Positions 8,754 through 17,824 of a DNA stretch of 64,000 nt are shown one piece after another (position 1 is the stretch's first letter; the number at the start of each line of letters is the position of its first letter). A program made the position numbers and the translations under genes. The stretch lies in NCBI RefSeq assembly GCF_010548275.1, contig NZ_JAAGLT010000015.1:147695-211694 (forward strand), written 5' to 3'. The notes beneath the pieces are model-generated. The model saw nothing but the letters and a program-made list of their open reading frames with translations. It did no database searches and had not been told where the DNA came from. This DNA is from Streptomyces sp. SID12488. Its GTDB lineage: Bacteria; Actinomycetota; Actinomycetes; Streptomycetales; Streptomycetaceae.

Positions 8754-8811
8754 CCGGACACAGGCCGACCGACCAGCGGCCGAATCACCCTCCCGAAAGG
8801 GCATCACGCGC

Positions 8812-10059
8812 ATGGAGCAGTACGAGCCCGACCGCCTTTCCCCTGCCCAGGTGGCCGCCATGCGGCGCAGCTTCCGCAACGGCAGGGCCGCTCTGACCCG
8901 CCGGTCCCTGTTGCGCGCCTCCGCGGGCGGCGCCCTGGTGGCCGGCGGCCTCGGCGCGCTGACCGGCTGCGGCATCCCCGCGGCGGGCAAGACCGCGGGA
9001 GGCGTCTCCGCGGACGACCACTCGGCCAAGGAGAAGACCGTCAACTTCTCCAACTGGACCGAGTACATGGACGTCGACGAGAGCGAGAAGCACCACCCCA
9101 CGCTCGACGCGTTCACCGAGCGGACCGGCATCAAGGTCAAGTACACCGAGGACATCAACGACAACGTCGAGTTCTTCGGCAAGATCAAACCGCAGCTCGC
9201 GGCGGGCCAGGACACCGGGCGGGACATCATCGTCCTCACCGACTGGCTGGCCGGCCGGCTGATCCGGCTCGGCTGGGTCCAGAAGCTGGACGCCTCGAAC
9301 CTCCCGCACGCGTTCGCGAACCTGTCGCAGCAGTTCCGCAGCCCCGACTGGGACCCGGGCCGCGCCTACTCCTACCCCTGGCAGGGCATCTCGACCGTCA
9401 TCGCCTACAACAAGAAGGCGCTGAACGGCGTCGAGGTGAAGTCGGTCTCCGACATGCTCGACAACCCCAAGCTGAAGGGGCGCGTCGGGTTCCTCAGCGA
9501 GATGCGCGACAGCATCGGTATGACCCTGCTCGACATGGGCAAGGACCCGGCGAAGTTCACCGACGACGACTACGACGCGGCGATCGCCCGGCTCCAGAAG
9601 GCCGTCGACAAGGGCCAGATCCGCCGCTTCTCCGGCAACGACTACACGGCCGACCTCACGTCGGGCGACTTCGCCGCCTGTATCGCCTGGGCGGGTGACG
9701 TGGTCCAGCTCAAGGCGGACAGTCCGGACATCGACTTCCTCATTCCGGACAGCGGCTACATCACGTCGAGCGACAACATGCTGATCCCCAACAGGGCGCG
9801 CCACAAGACGAACGCCGAGCGGCTCATGGACTACTACTACGAGCCCGAACCCGCCGCCGAACTGGCCGCCTACATCAACTACGTGTGTCCCGTCGACGGA
9901 GTGAAGCCGTACCTCGCGAAGATCGACAAGGACGCGGCGGACAACCCGCTGATCATTCCCGACGCGGCGATGGCCGCGAAGTCCCACGCCTTCCGGTTGC
10001 TGAGCCAGAAGGAAGAGACGGCGTACGAGGAGAAGTTCGCGAAGTTGACGGGGGCGTAG
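8812..10059 (+). CDS. Polyamine ABC transporter substrate-binding lipoprotein (PotD-like)
   Basis: The 415-residue protein from ATG 8812 has a twin-arginine signal (R30-R31-S-L-L-R) followed by a lipobox ending L-T-G-C53, so it should be Tat-exported and anchored outside the membrane. The mature part has the PotD/PotF pattern (NFSNWTEYMD, YSYPWQGISTVIAYNKKAL, IPDSGYITSSDNMLIPN). It captures spermidine or putrescine and delivers it to the permeases encoded next. It lies 58 bases after the dehydrogenase in the same direction and 53 bases before potA, consistent with one operon. Confidence 0.9.
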   Translation: MEQYEPDRLSPAQVAAMRRSFRNGRAALTRRSLLRASAGGALVAGGLGALTGCGIPAAGKTAGGVSADDHSAKEKTVNFSNWTEYMDVDESEKHHPTLDAFTERTGIKVKYTEDINDNVEFFGKIKPQLAAGQDTGRDIIVLTDWLAGRLIRLGWVQKLDASNLPHAFANLSQQFRSPDWDPGRAYSYPWQGISTVIAYNKKALNGVEVKSVSDMLDNPKLKGRVGFLSEMRDSIGMTLLDMGKDPAKFTDDDYDAAIARLQKAVDKGQIRRFSGNDYTADLTSGDFAACIAWAGDVVQLKADSPDIDFLIPDSGYITSSDNMLIPNRARHKTNAERLMDYYYEPEPAAELAAYINYVCPVDGVKPYLAKIDKDAADNPLIIPDAAMAAKSHAFRLLSQKEETAYEEKFAKLTGA

Positions 10060-10112
10060 CCCCGCCTGCCCCCAGCGGTGCGAAACCCCTCCGACTCCCC
10101 AAGGACCACACC

Positions 10113-11270
10113 ATGACCAGCACAGACCACGGCGGCGACGTCCGTCTCTCCGGGATCAGCAAGACCTACGGCTCCTTCACCGCTGTACACCCCCTCGACC
10201 TCACCGTCCCCCAGGGCTCCTTCTTCGCCCTCCTCGGTGCCTCCGGCTGCGGCAAGACGACCACCCTGCGGATGATCGCCGGCCTGGAGGAACCTTCCTC
10301 CGGCACCGTCTTCCTCGGGGACCAGGAGGTCACGAACCTGCCGCCGTACAAGCGGCCGGTGAACACGGTCTTCCAGTCGTACGCCCTCTTCCCGCACCTC
10401 GACATCTTCGAGAACGTCGCCTTCGGTCTGCGCCGGCGCGGTATCAAGTCGGTGAAGAAGCAGGTCGAGGACATGCTGGAGCTCGTACAGCTCGGCGAGC
10501 AGGCGCGCAAGAAACCGCACCAGCTCTCCGGCGGCCAGCAACAGCGCGTCGCCGTGGCCCGCGCGCTGATCAACACCCCCAGGGTGCTGCTCCTCGACGA
10601 ACCGCTCGGCGCCCTCGACCTCAAGCTGCGCCGCCAGATGCAGCTGGAGCTGAAGCGCATCCAGACCGAGGTCGGCATCACGTTCGTCCATGTCACGCAC
10701 GACCAGGAGGAGGCCATGACGATGGCCGACACGGTCGCCGTGATGAACGCGGGCCGCGTCGAGCAGCTCGGGTCGCCCGCCGATCTCTACGAGAACCCGC
10801 AGACCACCTTCGTCGCGAACTTCCTCGGCACCTCCAACCTCATCGAGGCGGAGGTCGACGCCAAGAGCGGCGACGAGATCGTCCTCAAGGCGGGCGGCGG
10901 CAAGCTCCTGCTCCCCGAGGCCCGATGTTCCGCGCCGACCAGAACCGGCGGCAAGGTGCTGGTCGGGGTCCGCCCCGAGAAGATCTCCCTCACGCACGCG
11001 GACGCCGCCGGCGACATCCCGGCCGGCCGCAACCGCATCACCGGGAAGATCGCCGCCACCAGTTTCATCGGGGTCTCCACGCAGTACGTCATCGACAGCC
11101 CCGTCTGCCCCGAGTTCGAGGTGTACGTCCAGAACATCGACCGCGACGCCCGGCTGGCCCCCGGCGCGGAGGTCGTCCTGCACTGGAACCCGGCCCACAC
11201 CTTCGGCCTGGACGCCGATCAGGACATAGACGCGGGTGTCGGGACGGTCGACGACGAGGCGGCCGTCTGA
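10113..11270 (+). CDS. potA: Polyamine ABC transporter ATP-binding protein (PotA-like)
   Basis: The 385-residue ATPase has Walker A GASGCGKT near residue 40, signature LSGGQQQRVAVARAL, Walker B VLLLDEPLGALD and the switch histidine in THDQEEAM. The C-terminal 120 residues form a TOBE-type regulatory region (VGVRPEKISL, NRITGKI). It powers import of polyamines through the PotB/PotC-like permeases. The stop codon overlaps the next start (TGATG), indicating translational coupling. The ATG at 10113 lies 14 bases after AAGGACC, a weak ribosome site. Confidence 0.9.
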   Translation: MTSTDHGGDVRLSGISKTYGSFTAVHPLDLTVPQGSFFALLGASGCGKTTTLRMIAGLEEPSSGTVFLGDQEVTNLPPYKRPVNTVFQSYALFPHLDIFENVAFGLRRRGIKSVKKQVEDMLELVQLGEQARKKPHQLSGGQQQRVAVARALINTPRVLLLDEPLGALDLKLRRQMQLELKRIQTEVGITFVHVTHDQEEAMTMADTVAVMNAGRVEQLGSPADLYENPQTTFVANFLGTSNLIEAEVDAKSGDEIVLKAGGGKLLLPEARCSAPTRTGGKVLVGVRPEKISLTHADAAGDIPAGRNRITGKIAATSFIGVSTQYVIDSPVCPEFEVYVQNIDRDARLAPGAEVVLHWNPAHTFGLDADQDIDAGVGTVDDEAAV

Positions 11271-12196
11271 TGACCACCGCGACCCCCGACGCGCCGCCCC
11301 TGGCGCCGGCGCCGACGAAGAAGCCCTCGCGCCGAAGAGGCCGCTGGACGCCTTACTGGCTGCTTCTGCCCGGTCTTCTCTGGCTGTTCGTGTTCTTCGC
11401 GCTGCCGATGGTCTACCAGGCCTCCACGTCCGTGCAGACGGGCTCCCTGGAGGAGGGCTACAAGGTCACCTGGCACTTCGCGACCTACTGGGACGCCCTG
11501 GTCGACTACTGGCCGCAGTTCCTGCGCTCGGTGCTGTACGCGGGCGCCGCCACGATCCTCTGCCTGGTACTCGGTTATCCGCTCGCCTACCTGATCGCGT
11601 TCCGCGCGGGACGCTGGCGCAACCTGATCATGATCCTGGTCATCGCGCCGTTCTTCACCAGCTTCCTGATCCGTACGCTCGCCTGGAAGACGATCCTCGC
11701 GGACGGCGGCCCGGTCGTCGGCGCCCTCAACTCGCTGCACGTCCTGGACGTCACCAGCTGGCTCGGCATCACGGCGGGGGACCGGGTGCTGGCGACTCCG
11801 CTCGCGGTGGTGTGCGGTCTGACGTACAACTACCTGCCGTTCATGATCCTGCCGCTCTACACCTCGCTCGAACGCATCGACGGACGGCTGCACGAAGCGG
11901 CCGGGGACCTCTACGCCAGGCCGTTCACGACCTTTCGCAAGGTCACCTTCCCGCTGTCGATGCCGGGCGTCGTCTCCGGCACACTCCTCACGTTCATCCC
12001 GGCGAGCGGTGACTACGTCAACGCCGACCTGCTCGGCTCCACGGACACACGCATGATCGGCAACGTCATCCAGACGCAGTTCCTGCGGATCCTCGACTAT
12101 CCGACGGCCGCCGCGCTCTCCTTCATCCTCATGGCCGCGATCCTCATCATGGTGACCCTCTACATCCGCAAGTCCGGGACGGAGGACCTGGTTTAA
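11270..12196 (+). CDS. potB: Polyamine ABC transporter permease (PotB-like)
   Basis: The 308-residue membrane protein starts at ATG 11270, overlapping the potA stop. An N-terminal Pro/Lys/Arg-rich cytoplasmic stretch of about 25 residues precedes the first membrane helix (YWLLLPGLLWLFVFFALP). Six helices are expected. The EAA loop (LHEAAGDLYARPFTTFRKVTFPLSMPG) that docks on the ATPase is clear. It forms the translocation channel with PotC, and its stop directly abuts the potC start. Confidence 0.9.
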   Translation: MTTATPDAPPLAPAPTKKPSRRRGRWTPYWLLLPGLLWLFVFFALPMVYQASTSVQTGSLEEGYKVTWHFATYWDALVDYWPQFLRSVLYAGAATILCLVLGYPLAYLIAFRAGRWRNLIMILVIAPFFTSFLIRTLAWKTILADGGPVVGALNSLHVLDVTSWLGITAGDRVLATPLAVVCGLTYNYLPFMILPLYTSLERIDGRLHEAAGDLYARPFTTFRKVTFPLSMPGVVSGTLLTFIPASGDYVNADLLGSTDTRMIGNVIQTQFLRILDYPTAAALSFILMAAILIMVTLYIRKSGTEDLV

Positions 12197-13012
12197 ATGG
12201 CCTTCGTGAATTCGATCGGGCGCTGGCTCAAGAGCCATTTCGTCGTCATCGCGGGACTCGTCACACTCGGCTATCTGCTGCTGCCGAACGTCGTCGTCAC
12301 AGTGTTCTCCTTCAACAAACCGAAGGGCCGCTTCAATTACGAGTGGCAGCAGTTCTCGACGGACGCCTGGCGTGATCCCTGCGGGGTCGCCGGGATGTGC
12401 GAATCGCTCTCGCTCAGCCTGCGGATCGCCTTCTGGGCGACCATCGGGGCGACCGTCCTCGGTACGATGATCGCCTTCGCGCTCGTGCGGTACCGCTTCC
12501 GCGCGCGGGGAGCCGTCAACTCGCTGATCTTCCTCCCGATGGCGATGCCCGAGGTCGTCATGGCGGCCTCGCTGCTCACCCTGTTCCTCAACCTGGGCGC
12601 ACAACTGGGCTTCTGGACGATCCTGATCGCCCACATCATGTTCTGCCTCAGCTTCGTCGTCGTCGCCGTGAAGGCACGCGTGATGTCGATGGACCCGCGG
12701 CTGGAGGAGGCCGCCCGGGACCTGTACGCGGGCCCGGTGCAGACCTTCGTACGCGTCACCCTGCCCATCGTGGCCCCCGGAATCGCGGCGGGCGCGCTGC
12801 TCGCCTTCGCGCTCTCCTTCGACGATTTCATCATCACCAATTTCAACGCGGGCTCGACCGTCACCTTCCCGATGTTCGTCTGGGGTTCGGCGCAGCGCGG
12901 AACACCCGTTCAGATCAATGTCATCGGTACGGCCATGTTCCTGATCGCCGTACTGTTCGTGCTGACCGGAATGGTCATCGGCAACCGCCGAAACAGGCAG
13001 AAGAGCGCATAG
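12197..13012 (+). CDS. potC: Polyamine ABC transporter permease (PotC-like)
   Basis: The 271-residue protein begins immediately after the potB stop (TAA then ATG at 12197). It has about six hydrophobic helices, the PotC segment TVFSFNKPKGRFNYEWQQF, and the EAA docking loop LEEAARDLYAGPVQTFVRVTLP. A late segment, FALSFDDFIITNF, is typical of PotC. It completes the importer encoded by the preceding three genes. The FAD oxidase gene follows 50 bases later in the same direction. Confidence 0.9.
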   Translation: MAFVNSIGRWLKSHFVVIAGLVTLGYLLLPNVVVTVFSFNKPKGRFNYEWQQFSTDAWRDPCGVAGMCESLSLSLRIAFWATIGATVLGTMIAFALVRYRFRARGAVNSLIFLPMAMPEVVMAASLLTLFLNLGAQLGFWTILIAHIMFCLSFVVVAVKARVMSMDPRLEEAARDLYAGPVQTFVRVTLPIVAPGIAAGALLAFALSFDDFIITNFNAGSTVTFPMFVWGSAQRGTPVQINVIGTAMFLIAVLFVLTGMVIGNRRNRQKSA

Positions 13013-13062
13013 TTTCGTTCTCGGCAATTCGTGTTCACAGGCATTCGTAGGGAGTTGGAATC

Positions 13063-14496
13063 ATGGCCCCAAGCGCCATGACCCATGGAAATGCAAGTCG
13101 CTGGACGAAATCCCTTTCGGACGCCCAGCCGGTCGCGTACTGGCTGGACGACCCCGGCAAGCCGCACCCCGAGCCCGCCCTCACCGGCGCCGAGAGCTGC
13201 GATCTGCTGGTGGTGGGCGGCGGGTACAGCGGGCTGTGGACCGCGCTGATCGCCAAGGAGCGCGACCCGCAGCGGGACGTCGTGCTCGTCGAGGGCCGCG
13301 AGGCGGGCTGGGCCGCCTCGGGCCGCAACGGCGGCTTCTGCGCCGCCTCCCTCACCCACGGCCTGGCGAACGGCCTGGCCCGCTGGCCGGACGAGATCCA
13401 CCGGCTCCAGGAACTCGGCGCACGGAACCTGGACGAGATCGAGAAGTCCGTCGCCCGGCACTCCCTCGACTGTGACTTCGAACGCACCGGCGAGATCGAC
13501 GTCGCCACCGAACCGCACCAGGCCACCGAACTCCGCGCCTGGTACGAGGAGTTGGACCGCAAGGGCCTCGCGACCGGTACCGAGTTCCTGGACACGGAGG
13601 CGGTACGGGAGCAGGTCGCGTCCCCCACCTTCCTGGCCGGCCTGCACGACCGCACCGGCGTCGCGATGCTCAACCCGGCGAAACTGGCCTGGGGGCTGAA
13701 GAGGGCCTGCCTGCGCCTGGGCGTCCGCGTGTACGAGCACACCCCGGCCCTCACCCTGCGGAGGTACGGCGCCGGCATGGCCGTACGCACGCCGTACGGG
13801 TCGGTCCGGGCCCGCCGGATCGCGCTCGGGACGAACATCTTCCCGAGCCTGGTCAAGCGGGTGCGCGCGTACACGGTCCCCGTCTACGACTACGCGCTGA
13901 TGACCGAACCCCTGAGCGAGACGCAGCTCGCCGACATCGGCTGGCGGAACCGGCAGGGCCTCGGGGACAGTGCCAACCAGTTCCACTACTTCCGGCTGAG
14001 CGCCGACAACCGCATCCTGTGGGGCGGTTACGACGCGATCTACCCGTACGGCGGCCGGGTGCGCGCCGAGTACGACGACCGCCCGGAGACCTACGCCAAG
14101 CTGGCCGACCACTTCTTCACCTGCTTCCCGCAGCTGGAGGGCGTCCGCTTCACGCACGCGTGGGGCGGCGCGATCGACACCTGCTCGCGCTTCTCGGCGT
14201 TCTTCGGCACCGCGCACGCGGGCAGGGTGGCCTACGCGGCGGGGTTCACCGGCCTGGGCGTCGGCGCGACCCGCTTCGGCGCGGACGTGATGCTGGACCT
14301 GCTGGCGGGGGAGCGCACCGAGCGCACGTCACTGGCGATGGTCCGCAGGAAGCCGCTGCCGTTCCCGCCCGAGCCGTTCGCCTGGACGGGCATCGCCCTC
14401 ACCAAGTGGTCGCTGGCAAGGGCGGACGCACACGGCGGCCGACGCAACCTCTGGCTGAAGACGATGGACCGGCTGGGTCTTGGGTTCGACAGCTAG
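13063..14496 (+). CDS. FAD-dependent amine oxidase, PuuB-like (gamma-glutamylputrescine oxidase family)
   Basis: The 477-residue protein starts at ATG 13063 behind GGAG. It belongs to the D-amino-acid/glycine oxidase superfamily. The ADP-binding motif reads LVVGGGYSGLWTALIAK, followed by the family segment GWAASGRNGGFCAAS and the C-terminal FAD-contact segment GFTGLGVGATRFGAD. Members next to polyamine transporters oxidise gamma-glutamylputrescine or related amines to the aldehyde consumed by the dehydrogenase at 7230. The position fits PuuB, though no gamma-glutamyl-polyamine ligase is in the window. No signal peptide is present, so it is cytoplasmic. Confidence 0.8.
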   Translation: MAPSAMTHGNASRWTKSLSDAQPVAYWLDDPGKPHPEPALTGAESCDLLVVGGGYSGLWTALIAKERDPQRDVVLVEGREAGWAASGRNGGFCAASLTHGLANGLARWPDEIHRLQELGARNLDEIEKSVARHSLDCDFERTGEIDVATEPHQATELRAWYEELDRKGLATGTEFLDTEAVREQVASPTFLAGLHDRTGVAMLNPAKLAWGLKRACLRLGVRVYEHTPALTLRRYGAGMAVRTPYGSVRARRIALGTNIFPSLVKRVRAYTVPVYDYALMTEPLSETQLADIGWRNRQGLGDSANQFHYFRLSADNRILWGGYDAIYPYGGRVRAEYDDRPETYAKLADHFFTCFPQLEGVRFTHAWGGAIDTCSRFSAFFGTAHAGRVAYAAGFTGLGVGATRFGADVMLDLLAGERTERTSLAMVRRKPLPFPPEPFAWTGIALTKWSLARADAHGGRRNLWLKTMDRLGLGFDS

Positions 14497-14622
14497 GGCC
14501 GCCCTGGGGCACGTGCGGTGCTCGGTGATCCACAGGCGTACGCCAGGCGTACGCCCAGCTCATCGGCTGTGATCTGATTCACTCCCACGACATGGCGGAA
14601 CCCGCGTAATGCTCCCGGGAAA

Positions 14623-14669
14623 CCTCGCTCTCTCTCGTGACGCGACCAGCGTTCACAGAGAGAGGGAGG
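14623..14669 (+). promoter_or_regulatory. Hairpin covering the ribosome-binding site of the next gene
   Basis: CCTCGCTCTCTCT (14623-14635) pairs with AGAGAGAGGGAGG (14657-14669) at 12 of 13 positions, across a 21-base loop. The 3' arm contains the AGGGAGG ribosome-binding sequence of the gene starting at 14676. If formed in the mRNA, the stem hides that site. No terminator-like T-run follows, so translational control is a better reading than termination. Confidence 0.5.
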
Positions 14670-14675
14670 TTCCTC

Positions 14676-15128
14676 ATGGCAGGGGCGAAAACGGCGGTCG
14701 AGTGGCTGGCGTCCGTTGCTCCGGATCCCGAGGCCTGCCGCTGGGAATGGGAGCGCAATCCCCTGGGGATCGCGCTGCTGCCCGCGGGCAAGGCCTGGGA
14801 CGTACTGATCCTGCGGGGTGAACTCGGCTACCCGACACTCGACGTCCTCACCCGAGTCATCGACCAGCCCGGCCCGGTTCTCGTCGACTTCGGCGACTCC
14901 CGGATGGGGTTCTTCGTGCCACCGGGCACCGCGGCCCGCTGGCTGGGCACGGGGGTGCGTACGGCGGGACGCGGCACGTGGATCGTCGTCCCGTACCCGG
15001 GCCGTGCGACGGGAGGCGTCCGCTGGTTGGTCCCGCCGGACGGCTCCGGCACCCTCACCGACCCGGCACTCCTCGAACTGGCCATGCACGAGGCGGCGGC
15101 GGGTCTGGCGACCGACGAGGACAGGTGA
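14676..15128 (+). CDS. Conserved hypothetical protein, unknown function
   Basis: ATG 14676 lies six bases after AGGGAGG and gives 150 residues. The sequence is globular with no signal peptide or membrane helix. Recognisable blocks are WEWERNPLGIALLPAGKAWDVLIL, GPVLVDFGDSRMGFFVPPGTAARWLGTG and RGTWIVVPYPG, resembling uncharacterised Streptomyces proteins sometimes likened to the N-terminal half of bifunctional primase/polymerase domains. No catalytic acid cluster can be picked out with confidence. An upstream ATG at 14637 is in frame but lies inside the hairpin that overlaps the ribosome site. Confidence 0.7.
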   Translation: MAGAKTAVEWLASVAPDPEACRWEWERNPLGIALLPAGKAWDVLILRGELGYPTLDVLTRVIDQPGPVLVDFGDSRMGFFVPPGTAARWLGTGVRTAGRGTWIVVPYPGRATGGVRWLVPPDGSGTLTDPALLELAMHEAAAGLATDEDR

Positions 15129-15479
15129 CGCCGCCGAGGCTCTAGCGAATCTCACGAATCCCGCGTGACCACGCTCTCGTCGGCCGTCCGTGCGGTCGAC
15201 GCGAACCGCGGACAGGTGGGCGCTCGGGTGTGTCGTGCGGTGTGCCGCACAACCGACAGGTGGGCAATGCCGGGCAGTCGACGGCGACAGGAGCTGCCCT
15301 GACGACGGCCCAGCCGGCTGCATGAGCCGCGCGAGCCGGTGAGCCGCGAGGTGACGTCCCGGTGAGCGAGCAGACCATACGGTTGTATGTCACGAACCAC
15401 CGGCCGATGCAGGGGCCGGGTCTCCGGCCGCAGACGGGAACAGCCGTCGCGATCAGCCGGCGGGATCAGGGTGAAGGGA
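15129..15479. other. Intergenic region without a supported gene
   Basis: These 351 bases lie between two convergent genes. Short open frames exist on both strands, but none has a plausible ribosome site combined with recognisable protein sequence. No strong terminator hairpin with a T-run, repeat family member or RNA gene was recognised. Confidence 0.5.
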
Positions 15480-16307
15480 TCAGGGCGAGGGCCTGCGGAC
15501 GAACAGGCGCAGCAGGATCAGCAGCGCCCCGCACAGGCACCAGCTCGCCACCACGTCGAGCGGCCAGTGGAAACCGCGGACGACGAGCCCGACGGCGACG
15601 GCGGCGTTGAGGGCGAGGCAGCCGATCAGGACGAGCCGACGGGCGTACGTACGCCGCAGCCACGGCAGCAGGAGCAGTGTGGCGGAGCCGTAGGCCACGA
15701 CGGCTGTCGCGGTGTGACCGGAGGGGTAGAACCCGGTGCCGGGACCCATGACCGGCGGCCCGGCGCGGGCGACCAGCTCCTTCATCGGTACGACGATCGC
15801 GGGTACGGCCGCCATCAGCACACCCGCGCCGACCGGTTCCCGCCACCAGCGCTCCGTACCCGCCCGACGCGCGCGCAGACCGACGTACACCAGGACGGCG
15901 ACGAGAACGGGAACGGCGACCACGATGCTGCCGAGGTCGGCGAGGAGGGCCCAGCCGCGGGACGGGTGGACGAGCGAGTCGCTGAGGCGTTGGTCCGCGC
16001 GGGCGAGGGGGCCGTGGACGGCGACCTGCCAGGTGATCAGCGCGAAGAGGACAACCGCGAGGGCCAGGACGGAGAGAGGACTCCGAGAGGTCGGCCACCC
16101 TGGAACAGGGGGGGGAGCTCCAGGGTGGCCGATCAGATCGGGTCGTCGCACGCCCCGGGGGGTTTGGGGCGGGCGACTGTCCGACCGGTGAGGAGACCCG
16201 GAACCAGAGGCTCCGGTGGTGTGCGCGAGGGCACGACCGGATCGAAGCTGGGGAGGCCCCGACCAGGCACCACCCACAGTTTCCTGCGAGCGGGGTGTAT
16301 CTCTCAT
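15480..16307 (-). CDS. PAP2-family membrane phosphatase
   Basis: The protein ends at TGA 15480-15482 and has about six hydrophobic segments from SPLSVLALAVVLFALITWQVAV onward. The PAP2 signature is present in order: K-E-L-V-A-R-A-G-P-P, then FYPSGHTATA, then VVRGFHWPLDVV with the catalytic histidine and aspartate. Such enzymes dephosphorylate lipid phosphates (phosphatidic acid, undecaprenyl or phosphatidylglycerol phosphate) at the membrane. The start is uncertain. ATG 16307 gives 275 residues and GTG 16151 gives 223; neither has a good ribosome site. The segment between them is Pro/Arg-rich and contains a long hairpin with a run of eight G/C bases. The gene is downstream of gabT on the same strand, but 182 bases separate them. 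Confidence 0.8.
   Translation of the reverse strand: MRDTPRSQETVGGAWSGPPQLRSGRALAHTTGASGSGSPHRSDSRPPQTPRGVRRPDLIGHPGAPPPVPGWPTSRSPLSVLALAVVLFALITWQVAVHGPLARADQRLSDSLVHPSRGWALLADLGSIVVAVPVLVAVLVYVGLRARRAGTERWWREPVGAGVLMAAVPAIVVPMKELVARAGPPVMGPGTGFYPSGHTATAVVAYGSATLLLLPWLRRTYARRLVLIGCLALNAAVAVGLVVRGFHWPLDVVASWCLCGALLILLRLFVRRPSP
16091..16132. repeat. Perfect 14-bp inverted repeat with an eight-base G run in the loop
   Basis: TCGGCCACCCTGGA (16091-16104) and TCCAGGGTGGCCGA (16119-16132) are exact reverse complements. The 14-base loop contains G8 at 16108-16115. It falls in the 5' part of the PAP2 reading frame, where the coding strand reads as a Pro-rich stretch. A stem this stable near the start could modulate translation, and the homopolymer is a potential slippage site. 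Confidence 0.6.
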
Positions 16308-16489
16308 CTGGATAGAACCTACGTCAGGGGATGGGTCTCGGACAGACAGAATGACATCCCGCCATCCTCCTCGCACACCTTCTTCACACGCTCTGACGGT
16401 GCCCGCCGGGGCCCGGAAACAAGCGGAATCCGGGGCCGGTCGGCCGGCACGCACGGCCGGACGGAGGGCCGGCGGGCGCCGAGGAGGCG

Positions 16490-17824
16490 TCAGACGCTGG
16501 TGAAGGCCTGCTCGATGATGTCGAGGCCCTCGCCCAGGAGGTCGTCGCCGATCACCAGCGGGGGCAGGAAGCGGAGGACGTTGCCGTAAGTGCCACAGGT
16601 GAGGACCACCAGACCCTCTTGGTGACAGGCCTTGGCCAGAGCTGCGGTCGCCTCCGGGTGGGGCTCCTTGGTGGCGCGGTCCTTGACCAACTCGATGGCG
16701 ATCATGGCGCCCCGGCCGCGGATGTCACCGATGACCTCGTATTTCTCGGCCATGGCGGTCAGCCGGGCCTTCATGACGGCCTCGATGTGCTTGGCCCTGG
16801 CGTTGAGGTCGAGCTCCTTCATCGTCTCGATCGAGCCGAGCGCGCCCGCACAGGCGACCGGGTTTCCGCCGTAGGTGCCGCCCAGGCCACCCGCGTGCGC
16901 GGCGTCCATGATCTCGGCGCGCCCGGTGACGGCGGCGAGCGGCAGCCCGCCCGCGATGCCCTTCGCGGTGGTGATCAGATCGGGCACGATGCCCTCGTCC
17001 TCGCACGCGAACCACTGCCCGGTCCGGCAGAAGCCCGACTGGATCTCATCGGCGACGAAGACGATGCCGTTGTCGGCGGCGAACTTCCGGATCGCCGGCA
17101 GGAACCCCTTCGCGGGCTCGATGAAGCCGCCCTCGCCGAGCAACGGTTCGATGATGATCGCGGCGACGTTGTCCGCCCCGACCTGCTTGCTGATCTGGTC
17201 GACGGCCTGCGCGGCGGCCTCGGGACCGGCGTTCTCGGGGCCGGTGGGCCAGCGGTAGCCGTAGGCGACGGGCACGCGGTACACCTCGGGCGCGAACGGT
17301 CCGAAGCCGTGCTTGTACGGCATGTTCTTGGAGGTGAGGGCCATGGTGAGGTTCGTACGCCCGTGGTAGCCGTGGTCGAACACGACGACGGCCTGCCGCT
17401 TGGTGTAGGCGCGGGCGATCTTGACCGCGTTCTCGACGGCCTCGGCGCCGCTGTTGAACAGGGCGCTCTTCTTGGCGTGGTCGCCCGGCGTCAGCTCGGC
17501 GAGCGCCTCGGCGACCTCGACGTACCCCTCGTACGGCGTGACCATGAAACAGGTGTGCGTGAAGTCGGCGAGCTGGGCGGAGGCCCGGCGCACGACCGCC
17601 TCGGCGCTGGCGCCGACCGACGTCACGGCGATGCCGGACCCGAAGTCGATCAGCCGGTTCCCGTCGACGTCCTCGATGATCCCGCCGCCCGCCCGCGCCG
17701 TGAACACGGGCAGCACCGAGCCGACACCGGCCGCGACGGCGGCGAGACGCCGGGCCTGGAGCTCCTGCGACTTCGGGCCGGGGATTGCGGTGACTACGCG
17801 GCGCTCCTGGGGGAGGGAGGTCAT
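16490..17824 (-). CDS. gabT: 4-aminobutyrate aminotransferase (GabT/PuuE)
   Basis: The 444-residue class III PLP aminotransferase starts at ATG 17824, with AGGAG seven bases upstream. It has FNSGAEAVENAVKIARAYT (cofactor phosphate loop), FDHGYHGRTNLTMALT, IIEPLLGEGGF, FVADEIQSGFCRTG (the PLP-nitrogen aspartate) and the Schiff-base lysine in TTAKGIAGGLPLAAV. It converts GABA and 2-oxoglutarate to succinate semialdehyde and glutamate. It sits with the putrescine importer, oxidase and aldehyde dehydrogenases, completing the path from putrescine towards succinate. Confidence 0.92.
   Translation of the reverse strand: MTSLPQERRVVTAIPGPKSQELQARRLAAVAAGVGSVLPVFTARAGGGIIEDVDGNRLIDFGSGIAVTSVGASAEAVVRRASAQLADFTHTCFMVTPYEGYVEVAEALAELTPGDHAKKSALFNSGAEAVENAVKIARAYTKRQAVVVFDHGYHGRTNLTMALTSKNMPYKHGFGPFAPEVYRVPVAYGYRWPTGPENAGPEAAAQAVDQISKQVGADNVAAIIIEPLLGEGGFIEPAKGFLPAIRKFAADNGIVFVADEIQSGFCRTGQWFACEDEGIVPDLITTAKGIAGGLPLAAVTGRAEIMDAAHAGGLGGTYGGNPVACAGALGSIETMKELDLNARAKHIEAVMKARLTAMAEKYEVIGDIRGRGAMIAIELVKDRATKEPHPEATAALAKACHQEGLVVLTCGTYGNVLRFLPPLVIGDDLLGEGLDIIEQAFTSV

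Noticed and set aside
15142..15400. Short minus-strand frames in the 15.1-15.4 kb gap
   Set aside because: No ribosome site, no family motif and Arg/Pro-rich composition typical of noncoding GC-rich DNA.
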